From: an uncultured Elusimicrobiales bacterium
GTDB lineage: Bacteria > Elusimicrobiota > Elusimicrobia > Elusimicrobiales > Elusimicrobiaceae
Reading direction: 5' to 3'
Length of the DNA: 64,000 bases
Assembly: GCA_944327085.1 (NCBI GenBank)
Contig: CALVGG010000001.1
Coordinates: 310,001-374,000, forward strand
The notes below the pieces were generated by a model. It had not been told where the DNA came from. It made no database searches and was given only the letters and a program-made list of their open reading frames with translations. Made by a program: the position numbers and the translations under genes. The first letter of the stretch is position 1, and each line of letters opens with the position of its first letter. This document shows, in pieces, positions 16,649 to 24,490 of this stretch.

Positions 16649-16677
16649 TCTTTTAAATCACTGTTAAATGTCGTTTT
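16649..16677. repeat. Repeat shared with the WYL promoter, candidate WYL operator
   Basis: On the plus strand TCTTTTAAAT (16649-16658) and TTAAATGTCGTTTT (16664-16677) recur, fused, as TCTTTTAAATGTCGTTTT at 17771-17788 over the WYL gene promoter. This copy lies about 50-75 bp upstream of the -35 of the operon promoter and overlaps the last codons of the WYL gene. A further inverted GCGACATT is at 16616-16623. It is a candidate operator bound by the WYL protein at both promoters. Confidence 0.45.
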
Positions 16678-17749
16678 TATCTTCTTTGTTTATATTTTGG
16701 TCAATAATAGAAGAAAAAGACGGTGTTTTGGCGGCAGAATTAGAGCCAGAAATAAAAAATTTAGGTTCTTTTTCAGGATTTGAGGGAAGAGCGGGGGTGT
16801 GTGCAGCGGATGAAGTTGGGAAAGAGGCTTTATCCAATGAAACTGAAACATCGGATGTAGTGGTTGAATTATTGATACCCGCTACCAAGGTCAGGTTGTC
16901 TACGCTTGCAGAAGCAGAGGGGGCAAGAGGGTTGCTTAGTTTTTCAAGTTGTACTGAAGCCTGCTCCAGTATTGCTTCAGGATCTAAAGGAGCTTGCGCG
17001 GCAGGAGCCGGAATAGGAGCTGGACCTGGTACCAGCACTCCAGTAAGAGCCTCTTTATCTGGGTTTAAGTCTTCTACCCACTGATGGGCTTGTTGCCAGA
17101 TGGCCCATTGGGCAAAAGGAATCGGACTAAACTGACTATATCCGATAGAAGTTTTATTATCTGCATATAAGGAAAAAGTCCCAATATTGTCCAAGGAATA
17201 GTAAGAACATTCACCACCAGGAGAAACAGATGCTATATAATATTTATCCCATAAGCGCAGCATTTTGTAAGGGTATAAGGTACGGCTTTTTTTGCTGTTT
17301 TTAAGGGAAATTCTTAAATGGCAATGGTATTTAATACACTTTAATACCATAATGGCCGTTTCATCCGTTTCAGAAAAATCTTCCTTACTGACTCCAAACT
17401 GGCAATTATCAAAAGAAAGAGGCTCAAAACGTTTAGATATTTGGGATAAAACAGGTGCAAAAGATTCTCCGATTTGTTTAGCAATGTCCACTGAAACTAC
17501 CATTAAAGCGGCCTCTTCACATGAAAGGCCTATATGTCCTAAAGAAAATCCTCTCGCCAGAGCATATACACTTTGCTGGGGAGAGACGACCGGAAACTGG
17601 GCTTGCCATAAAAGTCCCATATCGCGCTGAATAGTACGAATAGAAACCCCAAACCGAGTGGCCAAATCAGGTACAGTAATAGCATTTTGCTCTAACAAAG
17701 TTAATATTTGGGAAATTCGTTTAGTTTTACTAGCAATTTCTTTAGACAT
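16664..17749 (-). CDS. WYL-domain transcriptional regulator with a long C-terminal tail
   Basis: A 361-residue regulator. It has an N-terminal DeoR/HTH_11-type winged helix (about 10-60, with VPDLATRFGVSIRTIQRDM), then a WYL-like domain (about 135-215) with LYPYKMLRLWDKYYIASV in the position of the WYL motif. From about residue 235 a low-complexity tail rich in Pro, Ala and Ser follows, which ordinary WYL regulators lack. WYL regulators such as BrxR and CapW repress phage-defence operons and respond to nucleic-acid signals. The promoter overlaps the start: TATAAT ends 6 nt before the ATG, so the mRNA is leaderless. The gene is directly upstream of the riboswitch operon in the same direction, and both promoter regions share a repeat. 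Confidence 0.8.
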   Translation of the reverse strand: MSKEIASKTKRISQILTLLEQNAITVPDLATRFGVSIRTIQRDMGLLWQAQFPVVSPQQSVYALARGFSLGHIGLSCEEAALMVVSVDIAKQIGESFAPVLSQISKRFEPLSFDNCQFGVSKEDFSETDETAIMVLKCIKYHCHLRISLKNSKKSRTLYPYKMLRLWDKYYIASVSPGGECSYYSLDNIGTFSLYADNKTSIGYSQFSPIPFAQWAIWQQAHQWVEDLNPDKEALTGVLVPGPAPIPAPAAQAPLDPEAILEQASVQLEKLSNPLAPSASASVDNLTLVAGINNSTTTSDVSVSLDKASFPTSSAAHTPALPSNPEKEPKFFISGSNSAAKTPSFSSIIDQNINKEDKNDI

Positions 17750-17755
17750 AATTGA

Positions 17756-17788
17756 ATTATAGCAATTTTGTCTTTTAAATGTCGTTTT
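17756..17788 (-). promoter_or_regulatory. WYL gene promoter with overlapping candidate operator
   Basis: TATAAT (17756-17761 on the minus strand) with a -35-like ACGACA about 18 bp upstream. The -35 lies inside the repeat at 17771-17788, so binding there would block the promoter: likely autorepression. The -10 is so close to the ATG at 17749 that the transcript would begin at the start codon. Confidence 0.5.
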
Positions 17789-18350
17789 CTAGAATTATCG
17801 GTTTTTAGAGCAAACTTCGTCCGCTATTTTTCGCTTGTCCAAAATAAGGCCGGCGGACAACAGCCACTACAAGCGGAAGATAAGATCACAAAAATAAATT
17901 TTGGGATTTCTGAATACAAAGTCCGGGCAAAAATTTTCTGAAAATTTTTAGAGACTTTCCGTCCTCATACAATTATATTGTTTCTAACAGTACGCACTTA
18001 GTCGACAGATACAATCCACAAACACAAGTCTGATCCCTTTTTTCATTTCCTTCAAAAGCTTTTTTCTAACTACTACAACACAATTTTCCCCATTAAACAG
18101 CTACCACCCCCCAGATTTATGCAAGAATACACCCGGGAATTTTGCCATCATTATCAGTATATATACCTGATTTCAAAACTCTAGGTCTTTAGGGACTGTT
18201 TTGATTAGGTCTTTTGGCCCTATCATTTGCGAATTATATTTCTCATAATAAGATGCTGAATATAAAAGCCCGCGAATAGTTTCTCGTAAAACATAGCGTG
18301 CACGCCTCAGTAATTTACCAGGTTTTATATTTCTAAACAGCAATTGAGCG

Positions 18351-18603
18351 TGGTATACACTTACCCATTATATATAGCGGGAAAGGATATTTTTGTCTAA
18401 AAGACCCCCGATATACAGGTGGAAAGTTACGTACCTCAAATAGGAATTGTACATGGTATACACTTATATATTAAGTAGCAAGGGAGGATAAGAAATTATA
18501 ACAGGATTTATAGGTTCTAATGACAATTTATAAAGCCCCCCCCAGCAAGTCCATAACCTTTATTTATTAAGAGAAATTAAAAAAGGTTTACACTTATATA
18601 TTT
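18351..18603 (+). repeat. Three iteron-like repeats upstream of the rep-like gene
   Basis: Three copies of a GGTATACACTTATATATT-like word stand at 18351-18374, 18454-18472 and 18585-18603 (the last as GGTTTACACTTATATATTT), about 103 and 130 bp apart. The first two are each followed by a purine-rich GGGA-AGGATA segment. They may be iterons of a replication origin or operators of the following gene. The rest of the gene-free stretch 17790-18668 has a TTGTCC/GGACAA inverted repeat near 17837-17857 and a run of C's near 18537, but no convincing ORF. Confidence 0.45.
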
Positions 18604-18668
18604 GTTGAACCCGAAAGAGTTCCCAGATTGAAAAATCTTGGATTTGAACTGAAGGAGTTTCAGCAAGT

Positions 18669-19745
18669 ATGATTGATAGGATTAAAGGTGGTATTGAACC
18701 AGAAAATGTAAAAGAATTGTGGCCTGGGGCGATAGAGGCCTTGAAAGCCCAGAGAATTAAGAATCCCCACAATAAACCTGTAGTGTCTTATCACAGCAAA
18801 AAACAACAGGTTGTATTTGATGTAGCCGCACCAAGATGTTTGTTTGGCAATAACCTGGCGGAAGCCACGGATGCGGACTTGGATGAGTTAGTGACAGCTA
18901 TTCAATGCGAATTTACCAGAAACGGTGTAGATGTGCCCAAAGAAGCGATATATAACGCACAGATTTATTATTTGGAGTATGGAAAGAACATTATTTTGCC
19001 TATAACTACTTCCATGCCCGCCTTGTTCAAGCGGTTTGGGAAGGGGTTAACTAAAGGATATAATGCGCTCGAATTTCATCACTATAGAAAAGACAGAAGA
19101 GACGGGTATAAAGTGGGTATAAGCCTGGACAACAGAGACATCGCTTTTTATGACAAAACAACCAAGGAAATAGTTGGAAAGAGCCTATATAACAAGGAAA
19201 ACAAAGAAATCTATGGCAAGTTGCTAGGGCAAGGAAAGCAAGTGCTTAGGTATGAAGTCACTTTTTATAGTAGCCCTTCCGTAAAGGCAAATTTATCCAA
19301 GTTTAAGCAATGTAGTGGAAATTTTACATTACGGGAAGTGTGGGATAGTAAATTAGCCAGGGAGTTACTGGTAAGCTTCTCTAATGAGGTGCTAAACAAT
19401 TTACCCCCTGCTGGGTGTTCCAAAGAAGCAGAACTAAGGCAGATAAAAGAAGCCATAAGGGGCGGATTCTCCACTAGCGATATTCTCATATACAAAGGGT
19501 TGGGAAATCTAGAAAAAAAGTTGGGAGCCAATACCGTTAAAGAAATGTTTAATCCTATTGAAGAGAGATACGCTGGAGGGAAAAAGCAATATATGCAGTA
19601 CAGCGACGCAAAGAAGAAACAAGAGAAGTTAGCCGCATATTTTAAGCCTAGGCGGGCCCAGACAATGAGAAAAATCAAACGGACGATTAAAGATTTTAAG
19701 CCTATTCGGGTGGATATGAGGACCAAAGAAATAATCGATTACTAA
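18669..19745 (+). CDS. Replication-initiator-like protein of a mobile element
   Basis: A 358-residue protein that resembles phage/plasmid replication initiation proteins of the gene II/X (Phage_CRI) type. It has a central IAFYDKTTKE segment, a conserved VLRYEVTF strand downstream, and a basic C-terminus (KPRRAQTMRKIKRTIKDF). Such proteins nick a double-strand origin to start rolling-circle replication. GAAGGAG lies 11 nt upstream of the ATG. Iteron-like repeats lie in the preceding 300 bp and an XRE regulator follows 23 bp downstream. I infer it replicates the excised form of the island. The match is by pattern and is moderate. Confidence 0.55.
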   Translation: MIDRIKGGIEPENVKELWPGAIEALKAQRIKNPHNKPVVSYHSKKQQVVFDVAAPRCLFGNNLAEATDADLDELVTAIQCEFTRNGVDVPKEAIYNAQIYYLEYGKNIILPITTSMPALFKRFGKGLTKGYNALEFHHYRKDRRDGYKVGISLDNRDIAFYDKTTKEIVGKSLYNKENKEIYGKLLGQGKQVLRYEVTFYSSPSVKANLSKFKQCSGNFTLREVWDSKLARELLVSFSNEVLNNLPPAGCSKEAELRQIKEAIRGGFSTSDILIYKGLGNLEKKLGANTVKEMFNPIEERYAGGKKQYMQYSDAKKKQEKLAAYFKPRRAQTMRKIKRTIKDFKPIRVDMRTKEIIDY

Positions 19746-19768
19746 CAGGGATATACAAAGGAGCAAAA

Positions 19769-19954
19769 ATGGATAACTTAATTAAACAGTTGGAAGACTA
19801 TAGACTTAAAAACAGACTTACACAGGCGGAACTGGCCCAATTATTGGGGGTTTCTTATGTGTCGATCAACAAATGGCTTAACGGGCATACGCGCCCCCAA
19901 AAGTTACAAATTTATCAGATTGAGCAATTAATAAGCACAGGGGGACAAGGATGA
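19769..19954 (+). CDS. Small XRE-family HTH regulator
   Basis: A 61-residue protein consisting of little more than one helix-turn-helix (LTQAELAQLLGVSYVSINKWLNG). AAAGGAG precedes the ATG. It follows the rep-like gene by 23 bp and likely controls that operon or acts as the immunity regulator of the mobile element. The region 19955-20202 after it holds no clear gene, only a very short ORF at 19951. Confidence 0.75.
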   Translation: MDNLIKQLEDYRLKNRLTQAELAQLLGVSYVSINKWLNGHTRPQKLQIYQIEQLISTGGQG

Positions 19955-20202
19955 AGAAGAGGTGTGTATATTATGTAAGAATAAGTAAGGTTAATAGATA
20001 TAGATAAATAATAGACATAAGTAAAGAAGATACAGGTGTATAGTGCCAAGGGTACAAAGTAGACTTGGCAAGATTACAGGGTAATCTTTAAATAGGATTT
20101 AGAAAGATATAAGAAGACAATTTAGAGATGCAGGGAAGGAATTAATCTTATGATTACTATATCCTTCCAGGGTTAAAAGCAATAGTGAATAAGGAAAAAA
20201 TT

Positions 20203-20409
20203 ATGGAATATGACTCAAAAACTTTAATGGATGTAAATGAAGTAGCCGCGTATTTACATCTTTCCCCTTCAACCGTTTATTCTAAAAGAGCGCGTGGGGA
20301 ATTTCCAAAAGGCAGTATCGTGAAATTATTTGGGAAATTACTTTTTAAGCGGGAAAAGATAGAACAACTGGTGGAAGATTCTATAGAACCTTCCTTTGGG
20401 ATCTATTAA
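20203..20409 (+). CDS. Excisionase/AlpA-like HTH_17 DNA-binding protein
   Basis: A 68-residue MerR-like winged helix of the HTH_17 class (LMDVNEVAAYLHLSPSTVYSK, with GKLLFKREKIEQLVE as the wing and the helix after it). Proteins like this next to a tyrosine integrase are usually excisionases that direct the integrase to excision. I set the start at the ATG 20203 behind AAGGAAAAAATT rather than the upstream GTG at 20185. It is followed by the integrase about 280 bp downstream. Confidence 0.7.
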   Translation: MEYDSKTLMDVNEVAAYLHLSPSTVYSKRARGEFPKGSIVKLFGKLLFKREKIEQLVEDSIEPSFGIY

Positions 20410-20420
20410 AATCGTCTTGG

Positions 20421-20585
20421 TTATTTGGTTTGTTCTGCTTCCAAAAATCTTTTAAGAGCCAACCGAATAACCGAAGACAAATTACGGTCTTCCCGCTGGG
20501 CATACTCCTGCGCCTGAGCTAAAAGTTCAGCAGGAAGCGTAAAACTTACCGTTTTTGTTTTTTGCTTGTTATCTTGTTCAGACAT
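20421..20585 (-). CDS. Ribbon-helix-helix (CopG/Arc-type) repressor-like protein
   Basis: A 54-residue protein with the RHH pattern: a beta strand KTKTVSFTLPAELL, then two helices (AQEYAQREDRNLSSVIRLALKRFLE). It is transcribed away from the integrase, so the AT-rich interval 20586-20686 with its inverted repeats is a shared control region. It may repress the integrase or be an orphan antitoxin; no toxin gene is adjacent. The start is set at the second Met (MSEQ). Confidence 0.7.
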   Translation of the reverse strand: MSEQDNKQKTKTVSFTLPAELLAQAQEYAQREDRNLSSVIRLALKRFLEAEQTK

Positions 20586-20628
20586 ATATAGATAATAGCA
20601 CATTTGATTAGATATGAAAACATAATAC

Positions 20629-20656
20629 TTGACAATATAAAATAATATTATATAGT
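20629..20656 (+). promoter_or_regulatory. Integrase promoter
   Basis: TTGACA (20629-20634), a 16-bp spacer and TATAGT (20651-20656) precede the integrase, whose GGAG ribosome binding site lies about 10 nt before its ATG. The -10 region lies in an AT-only near-palindrome (about 20642-20672) that the divergent RHH protein might bind. Confidence 0.6.
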
Positions 20657-20686
20657 ATTATAATATAATATTGGAGAATATTTGAT

Positions 20687-21703
20687 ATGAAAATTTATCG
20701 TAATAAAAAAGGATTGTATGGAATTGATTATAATGACGAGACAGGAAAGAGACACCGGAAGATTGTCGCCACAAGCGAATCTGCCGCAAAAGAAGAATTA
20801 GCGAAAAGGACGAATGCTTTCTACAAAGCAAAAAATAATCCGCAATTAATGCAGGAAAGCCAGTTATTCAAAGATTTAGCCCCCTTGTTTATTCAACATC
20901 ATATAGAACTGTTACCTTCAAAACAAACCTATCTGGCTATGTTTAAGCAGATTTTAAACCATTTCGGCAGTTATGCCCTAAAGGCAATTACTCCCTTGGA
21001 AGTACAAAGTTTCTATAACCAAAAAGCCTTGGCAACATCCTACTCGAATGCAAATCGATACTTAGGTATTATTAGCAAATTTTTCAATTGCTTAAATGAT
21101 TGGGATAAATACAGTGGCCCCAATCCCTGCCGTAAGGTTAAAAAACAAAGCGACCCTGAACCTTTTAATCCCCGTCCCATAAATGAACAAGAGATTAAAA
21201 CGCTTTTGCCCTATCTAAGCAACGAAACCCGCCCTTGTGTAACGATTGGGTTTTATACAGGGCTCAGACGTCAGGAATTATTAGGCCTCCGCTGGGAAAA
21301 TATAGACTTTGTTCATCGGACGATCTATATCCCTAAAACGAAAACAAAAAATTCGCGCACGTTAGGTTTAACAGGAGACCTTGAACAGATTTTGCAAGGC
21401 TTGCACCCGCAAAAACAAGGATTGGTCTTTGCACAAGTAACGGAAGACAAATTAAAATATCAATTGAATCAAGCCGCTAAAAAATCTGGGGTAGGGCATA
21501 TTCGCCCGCACGATATGAGGCATTCTTTTGCAGTTAATTTCCTAAACCGCGGGGGATCACTAGAACATTTACAACGTTTATTGGGACACAATAAAATCAC
21601 CACTACGCAACGTTATTTGCGCTTTAAAACAGGAGAGATTGCCAGCAAAATGATGGTAATGGATGGAATGATTCCATTAGATATTGTAAGAGGGAATTTG
21701 TAA
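20687..21703 (+). CDS. int: Tyrosine recombinase (phage-type integrase)
   Basis: A 338-residue site-specific recombinase. An N-terminal arm-binding domain (MKIYRNKKGLYGIDYND) is followed by a SAM-like core-binding helical domain (about 60-160) and the catalytic domain. The catalytic residues are visible: Arg in TGLRRQELLGLRW, HxxR in HDMRHSF, His in LLGHNKITTTQ and the nucleophile Tyr in QRYLRF. It is full length. It presumably inserted the island into the tRNA-Val gene whose 3' part is at 24239-24286, about 2.5 kb downstream. Confidence 0.92.
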   Translation: MKIYRNKKGLYGIDYNDETGKRHRKIVATSESAAKEELAKRTNAFYKAKNNPQLMQESQLFKDLAPLFIQHHIELLPSKQTYLAMFKQILNHFGSYALKAITPLEVQSFYNQKALATSYSNANRYLGIISKFFNCLNDWDKYSGPNPCRKVKKQSDPEPFNPRPINEQEIKTLLPYLSNETRPCVTIGFYTGLRRQELLGLRWENIDFVHRTIYIPKTKTKNSRTLGLTGDLEQILQGLHPQKQGLVFAQVTEDKLKYQLNQAAKKSGVGHIRPHDMRHSFAVNFLNRGGSLEHLQRLLGHNKITTTQRYLRFKTGEIASKMMVMDGMIPLDIVRGNL

Positions 21704-21705
21704 TC

Positions 21706-21747
21706 TACGCACAAACTACGCATTTTTTGCGTAGTTTATGTTATAAT
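21706..21747 (+). promoter_or_regulatory. Promoter and phased operator of the first fic gene
   Basis: Two direct TACGCA half-sites (21706-21711 and 21717-21722) and one inverted TGCGTA (21728-21733) are spaced exactly 11 bp apart. The second and third form a 10-bp inverted repeat AAACTACGCA / TGCGTAGTTT with a five-T loop. An extended -10 (TGTTATAAT, hexamer 21742-21747) follows immediately, so a bound repressor would block the promoter. The winged-helix C-terminus of the Fic protein itself is the likely ligand. Confidence 0.6.
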
Positions 21748-21767
21748 AGGTTAATAGAGGAACTGTT

Positions 21768-22859
21768 ATGTATATTTATCAAAACGAAAATTGGCCACAC
21801 TTCACATGGGATAAACCCAAGATTTTAGCCCGGCTTGCACAGGTCAAACTGGCCCAAGGGCTGTTGCTGGGTAAAATGCAAAATATTGGATTTGCCATGC
21901 AAGACAGCGCCTTGCTTCAAACCCTTACAGAAGAAATTTTAAAATCCAATCAAATTGAAGGCCAACTATTAGACATCGCACAGGTGCGCTCCTCTATTGC
22001 CCGGCGGTTAGGGTTGCCTAATGAAGATATTCCCGTGGATCGCAATGTAGATGGCACGGTAGAAATGATGTTAGATGCCATCCAACACTATAACGCTCCT
22101 GTTAATAAAGCACGTTTATGCGCCTGGCACAAACATATGTTCCCAGATGGGAAGAGCGGCTTTTATACCATTCAGACGGGGAATTACCGAGATGATGCTT
22201 TGGGCCCCATGCAAGTGGTATCTGGCCCTATGGGGCAAGAAAAGGTTCACTATCAAGCCCCGGATGCTCCTCTTTTAAATGCCGAAATGGAAAAATTATT
22301 TCACTTTATCAATACGGATGAAATGGATGACGTCCTTAAAGCCGCTATCACGCATTTGTGGTTTGTTATTTTACACCCGTTTGATGACGGTAATGGACGT
22401 ATTGCCCGTGCCTTAAGTGAATTATTATTAGCCCGGAGTGAAGCCTCTGCCAACCGGTTCTATTCCATGTCATCCCAAATAGCCAAAAATCGTAAAGAAT
22501 ATTACAAACAATTAGAAATTACCCAACAGGGCGATTTGGACATCACGGAATGGATAGAGTGGTTTTTGCAAACCCTGGAGCAGGCTATTAAAGATTCTGA
22601 TGAACTTTTGAAAAATGTTTTGGCGAAAGCAACCTTTTGGAAGCAACACCAAGGGGAAGCCTTTAATGACCGCCAAAGCAAAATGCTTAATATGCTGTTT
22701 GATGGGTTTAAGGGTAATTTAACCAGCACTAAGTGGGCCAAAATCTGCAAATGCTCCCACGATACGGCCTCCCGCGACATATCCGACCTGCAACAACGCG
22801 GTATTTTAGAGAAAATTGGAGCAGGCAGAACGACACACTATAAACTGAAACAACTATAA
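21768..22859 (+). CDS. Fic-family AMPylator with C-terminal winged helix
   Basis: A 363-residue Fic protein. The active-site motif is HPFDDGNGRIAR (residues 203-214, His203 catalytic). The N-terminal DUF4172-like region carries the inhibitory motif SNQIEG (60-65), so this is a class II (self-inhibited in cis) Fic protein. The C-terminus (about 300-363) contains a winged helix (KWAKICKCSHDTASRDISDLQQRGIL). Such proteins transfer AMP to target proteins and often regulate their own gene. The gene is preceded by its own operator-promoter (21706-21747) and lies in the mobile region between integrase and attachment site, so it is accessory cargo. Confidence 0.9.
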   Translation: MYIYQNENWPHFTWDKPKILARLAQVKLAQGLLLGKMQNIGFAMQDSALLQTLTEEILKSNQIEGQLLDIAQVRSSIARRLGLPNEDIPVDRNVDGTVEMMLDAIQHYNAPVNKARLCAWHKHMFPDGKSGFYTIQTGNYRDDALGPMQVVSGPMGQEKVHYQAPDAPLLNAEMEKLFHFINTDEMDDVLKAAITHLWFVILHPFDDGNGRIARALSELLLARSEASANRFYSMSSQIAKNRKEYYKQLEITQQGDLDITEWIEWFLQTLEQAIKDSDELLKNVLAKATFWKQHQGEAFNDRQSKMLNMLFDGFKGNLTSTKWAKICKCSHDTASRDISDLQQRGILEKIGAGRTTHYKLKQL

Positions 22860-22907
22860 AAACCGCGACTTTAGTTGCGAGATACTTGAATTTCTAAATT
22901 TGCCTAT

Positions 22908-23000
22908 AAAATAGAAATTCATTTAAAGATATTTCTATTTTTTGCTTAAAAATAGAAATAAAAATTGATTTATTACTAAAAAAACCCTAAAATAGAAATA
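22908..23000 (+). promoter_or_regulatory. Promoter and repeated half-sites of the second fic gene
   Basis: Four copies of AAATAGAAAT occur at about 22909-22918, 22931-22941 (inverted, ATTTCTATTTT), 22950-22959 and 22990-22999. A promoter TTGATT, 17-bp spacer, TAAAAT (22987-22992) overlaps the last copy. The arrangement parallels that of the first fic gene but uses a different sequence, which suggests each Fic protein, through its own C-terminal winged helix, represses its own gene. Confidence 0.55.
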
Positions 23001-23014
23001 AAATATGGGAGATA

Positions 23015-24148
23015 ATGATGACACATTTCAATGCTGGTGTATATAGAGAGCGACTGGGTTATAAAAGTTTCTCTCCTTCTTTGATAAATAAACCTTTTGA
23101 GTTTTCAGACCCACAAATCAACATCCTTCTCGAAGAAGCAAGTCGTTCTATTGGGCAATTAAATGCCTATTCAGATTTTGAAGAAGTTAATATGGACCTC
23201 TTCATTAATATGCACATTTATAAAGAGGCTACGGTATCAAACAAGATTGAAGGAACACAAACCACCATAGATGAGGCCGTTAAACCAGAAGAATTAGTTG
23301 TTCCCGAAAGAAGAGATGATTGGAGAGAAGTACAAAATTATATCAAAGCCATTCATTTTGCCCAACAACAGCTAACAAAACTCCCCATTTCCACGCGGCT
23401 AATTATGTCTATTCACTCTATTCTTTTAGAAGGAGTGCGCGGAGAACATAAAAATCCAGGAGAAGTAAGAAGAAGTCAAAATTGGATTGGGGGTTCTTCT
23501 CCGAGCAATGCTTTTTTTGTGCCTCCTCATTATGAAGAACTTCCAGAATTGTTGTCTGATTTAGAAAAGTTTTGGCATAATGATAAACTTCAAATACCGA
23601 CTTTAATCAAAATTGCTATATTTCATTATCAATTTGAAACCTTACATCCTTTTTGTGATGGCAACGGAAGGATGGGACGCTTATTAATTCCTCTTATGCT
23701 GATGTCTTGTGGGGTGTTGTCTAAACCGTCTTTATATATATCAAGTTTCTTTGAACAAAAAAAGGGTATATATTATGACTCTTTGACAAAGGTAAGAACT
23801 CAAAATGATTTGGAACAATGGATAAAATTCTTTTTAACTGGAATTATTGAAACTTCCCAACAGGGAACGGTTACTTTAAGAAAATTAATTGCATATAGAA
23901 ACAAAATATATGCGCAAATAAAAACTCTTGGTGGAACCAGAACACAGAAAGCAGACAATATCATTAAGTGGATGTTTGGAAATCCTGTTGCTAACACACA
24001 AAACATCGTTGAAAAATTCCATTTTTCATATGGTATAGCAAATCGTTTGATGGGAGATCTGGAGAGGCTAGGGATTCTCAAACACAAAGATACTATTTCG
24101 CATAAAAAATACTATGAGTTGAATGGTTATTTAGACCTATTCAAATAA
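23015..24148 (+). CDS. Second Fic-family AMPylator with C-terminal winged helix
   Basis: A 377-residue Fic protein with HPFCDGNGRMGR (residues 211-222) and the inhibitory SNKIEG (75-80), again class II. The N-terminal part (RERLGYKSFSPSLINKPF) is the Fic_N type, different from that of the preceding Fic protein. The C-terminus has a winged helix (IVEKFHFSYGIANRLMGDLERLGIL). GGAGATA precedes the ATG. The gene is the last before the attachment site and has its own repeat-rich promoter. Its likely activity is AMPylation of an unknown host or phage protein, kept in check by the inhibitory helix. Confidence 0.9.
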   Translation: MMTHFNAGVYRERLGYKSFSPSLINKPFEFSDPQINILLEEASRSIGQLNAYSDFEEVNMDLFINMHIYKEATVSNKIEGTQTTIDEAVKPEELVVPERRDDWREVQNYIKAIHFAQQQLTKLPISTRLIMSIHSILLEGVRGEHKNPGEVRRSQNWIGGSSPSNAFFVPPHYEELPELLSDLEKFWHNDKLQIPTLIKIAIFHYQFETLHPFCDGNGRMGRLLIPLMLMSCGVLSKPSLYISSFFEQKKGIYYDSLTKVRTQNDLEQWIKFFLTGIIETSQQGTVTLRKLIAYRNKIYAQIKTLGGTRTQKADNIIKWMFGNPVANTQNIVEKFHFSYGIANRLMGDLERLGILKHKDTISHKKYYELNGYLDLFK

Positions 24149-24238
24149 CCCCCATTGGCAATATTTTGGCAGTGCCCCAAAAAGGCAAAACTCAAGGCAT
24201 TTCTTCGTCGAGAGACATCTTTTCTAGTTGCCAAGGCG

Positions 24239-24286
24239 CCTTTGACATGGGAAAGGTCACAGGTTCAATCCCTGTACTGGGCACCA
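24239..24286 (+). tRNA. 3' half of tRNA-Val(GAC), attachment-site remnant
   Basis: The sequence from CCTTTGACATGGG to GGGCACCA is the 3' half of a tRNA. It has an anticodon loop TTGACAT (GAC, Val), a T arm ACAGG-TTCAATC-CCTGT (24259-24275), the 3' acceptor strand ACTGGGC (24276-24282), discriminator A and encoded CCA. No matching 5' half (GCCCAGT plus D arm) stands upstream; the preceding bases diverge just inside the anticodon stem. Integrases often recombine within the anticodon region and rebuild the tRNA at the other end. I infer this is attR and that the intact tRNA-Val is at the left end, outside the window. It is not a functional tRNA here. Confidence 0.75.
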
Positions 24287-24291
24287 TTTAC

Positions 24292-24317
24292 AGCCACCCT
24301 CTATGGGTGGCTTTTTA
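24292..24317 (+). terminator. Terminator of the former tRNA-Val transcript
   Basis: AGCCACCC and GGGTGGCT form a perfect 8-bp stem with a 5-nt loop, followed by TTTTATTTAT. It is positioned right after the tRNA 3' end. It probably belongs to the chromosomal tRNA transcription unit and now marks the first core DNA. The interval 24318-24480 up to the autotransporter is AT-rich and shows no gene. Confidence 0.8.
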
Positions 24318-24490
24318 TTTATACCACTCAAAAACCTCAAAACACGCCTGTCAGGGGGGCGCTTAATTTGGAAAGGCTTTTGGCGGCACTTCCCTATTTT
24401 ATTAGCTATTTAAATATATTTTTTATAAACTGTTTGTATTAGTAAAAAATATTTATTACAGCCAATTAAATAATTGATGGAGCCTCTAAG

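Noticed and set aside
24160-24290. A complete tRNA or tmRNA at the island end
   Set aside because: Only the 3' half folds. The GTGCCC/GGGCAC pairing over about 115 nt does not give a D arm or anticodon stem, and there is no tmRNA resume codon region.
24166-24366. An ORF of 66 codons running through the tRNA-Val remnant
   Set aside because: It overlaps the tRNA fragment and terminator, has no ribosome binding site and reads no recognisable domain.
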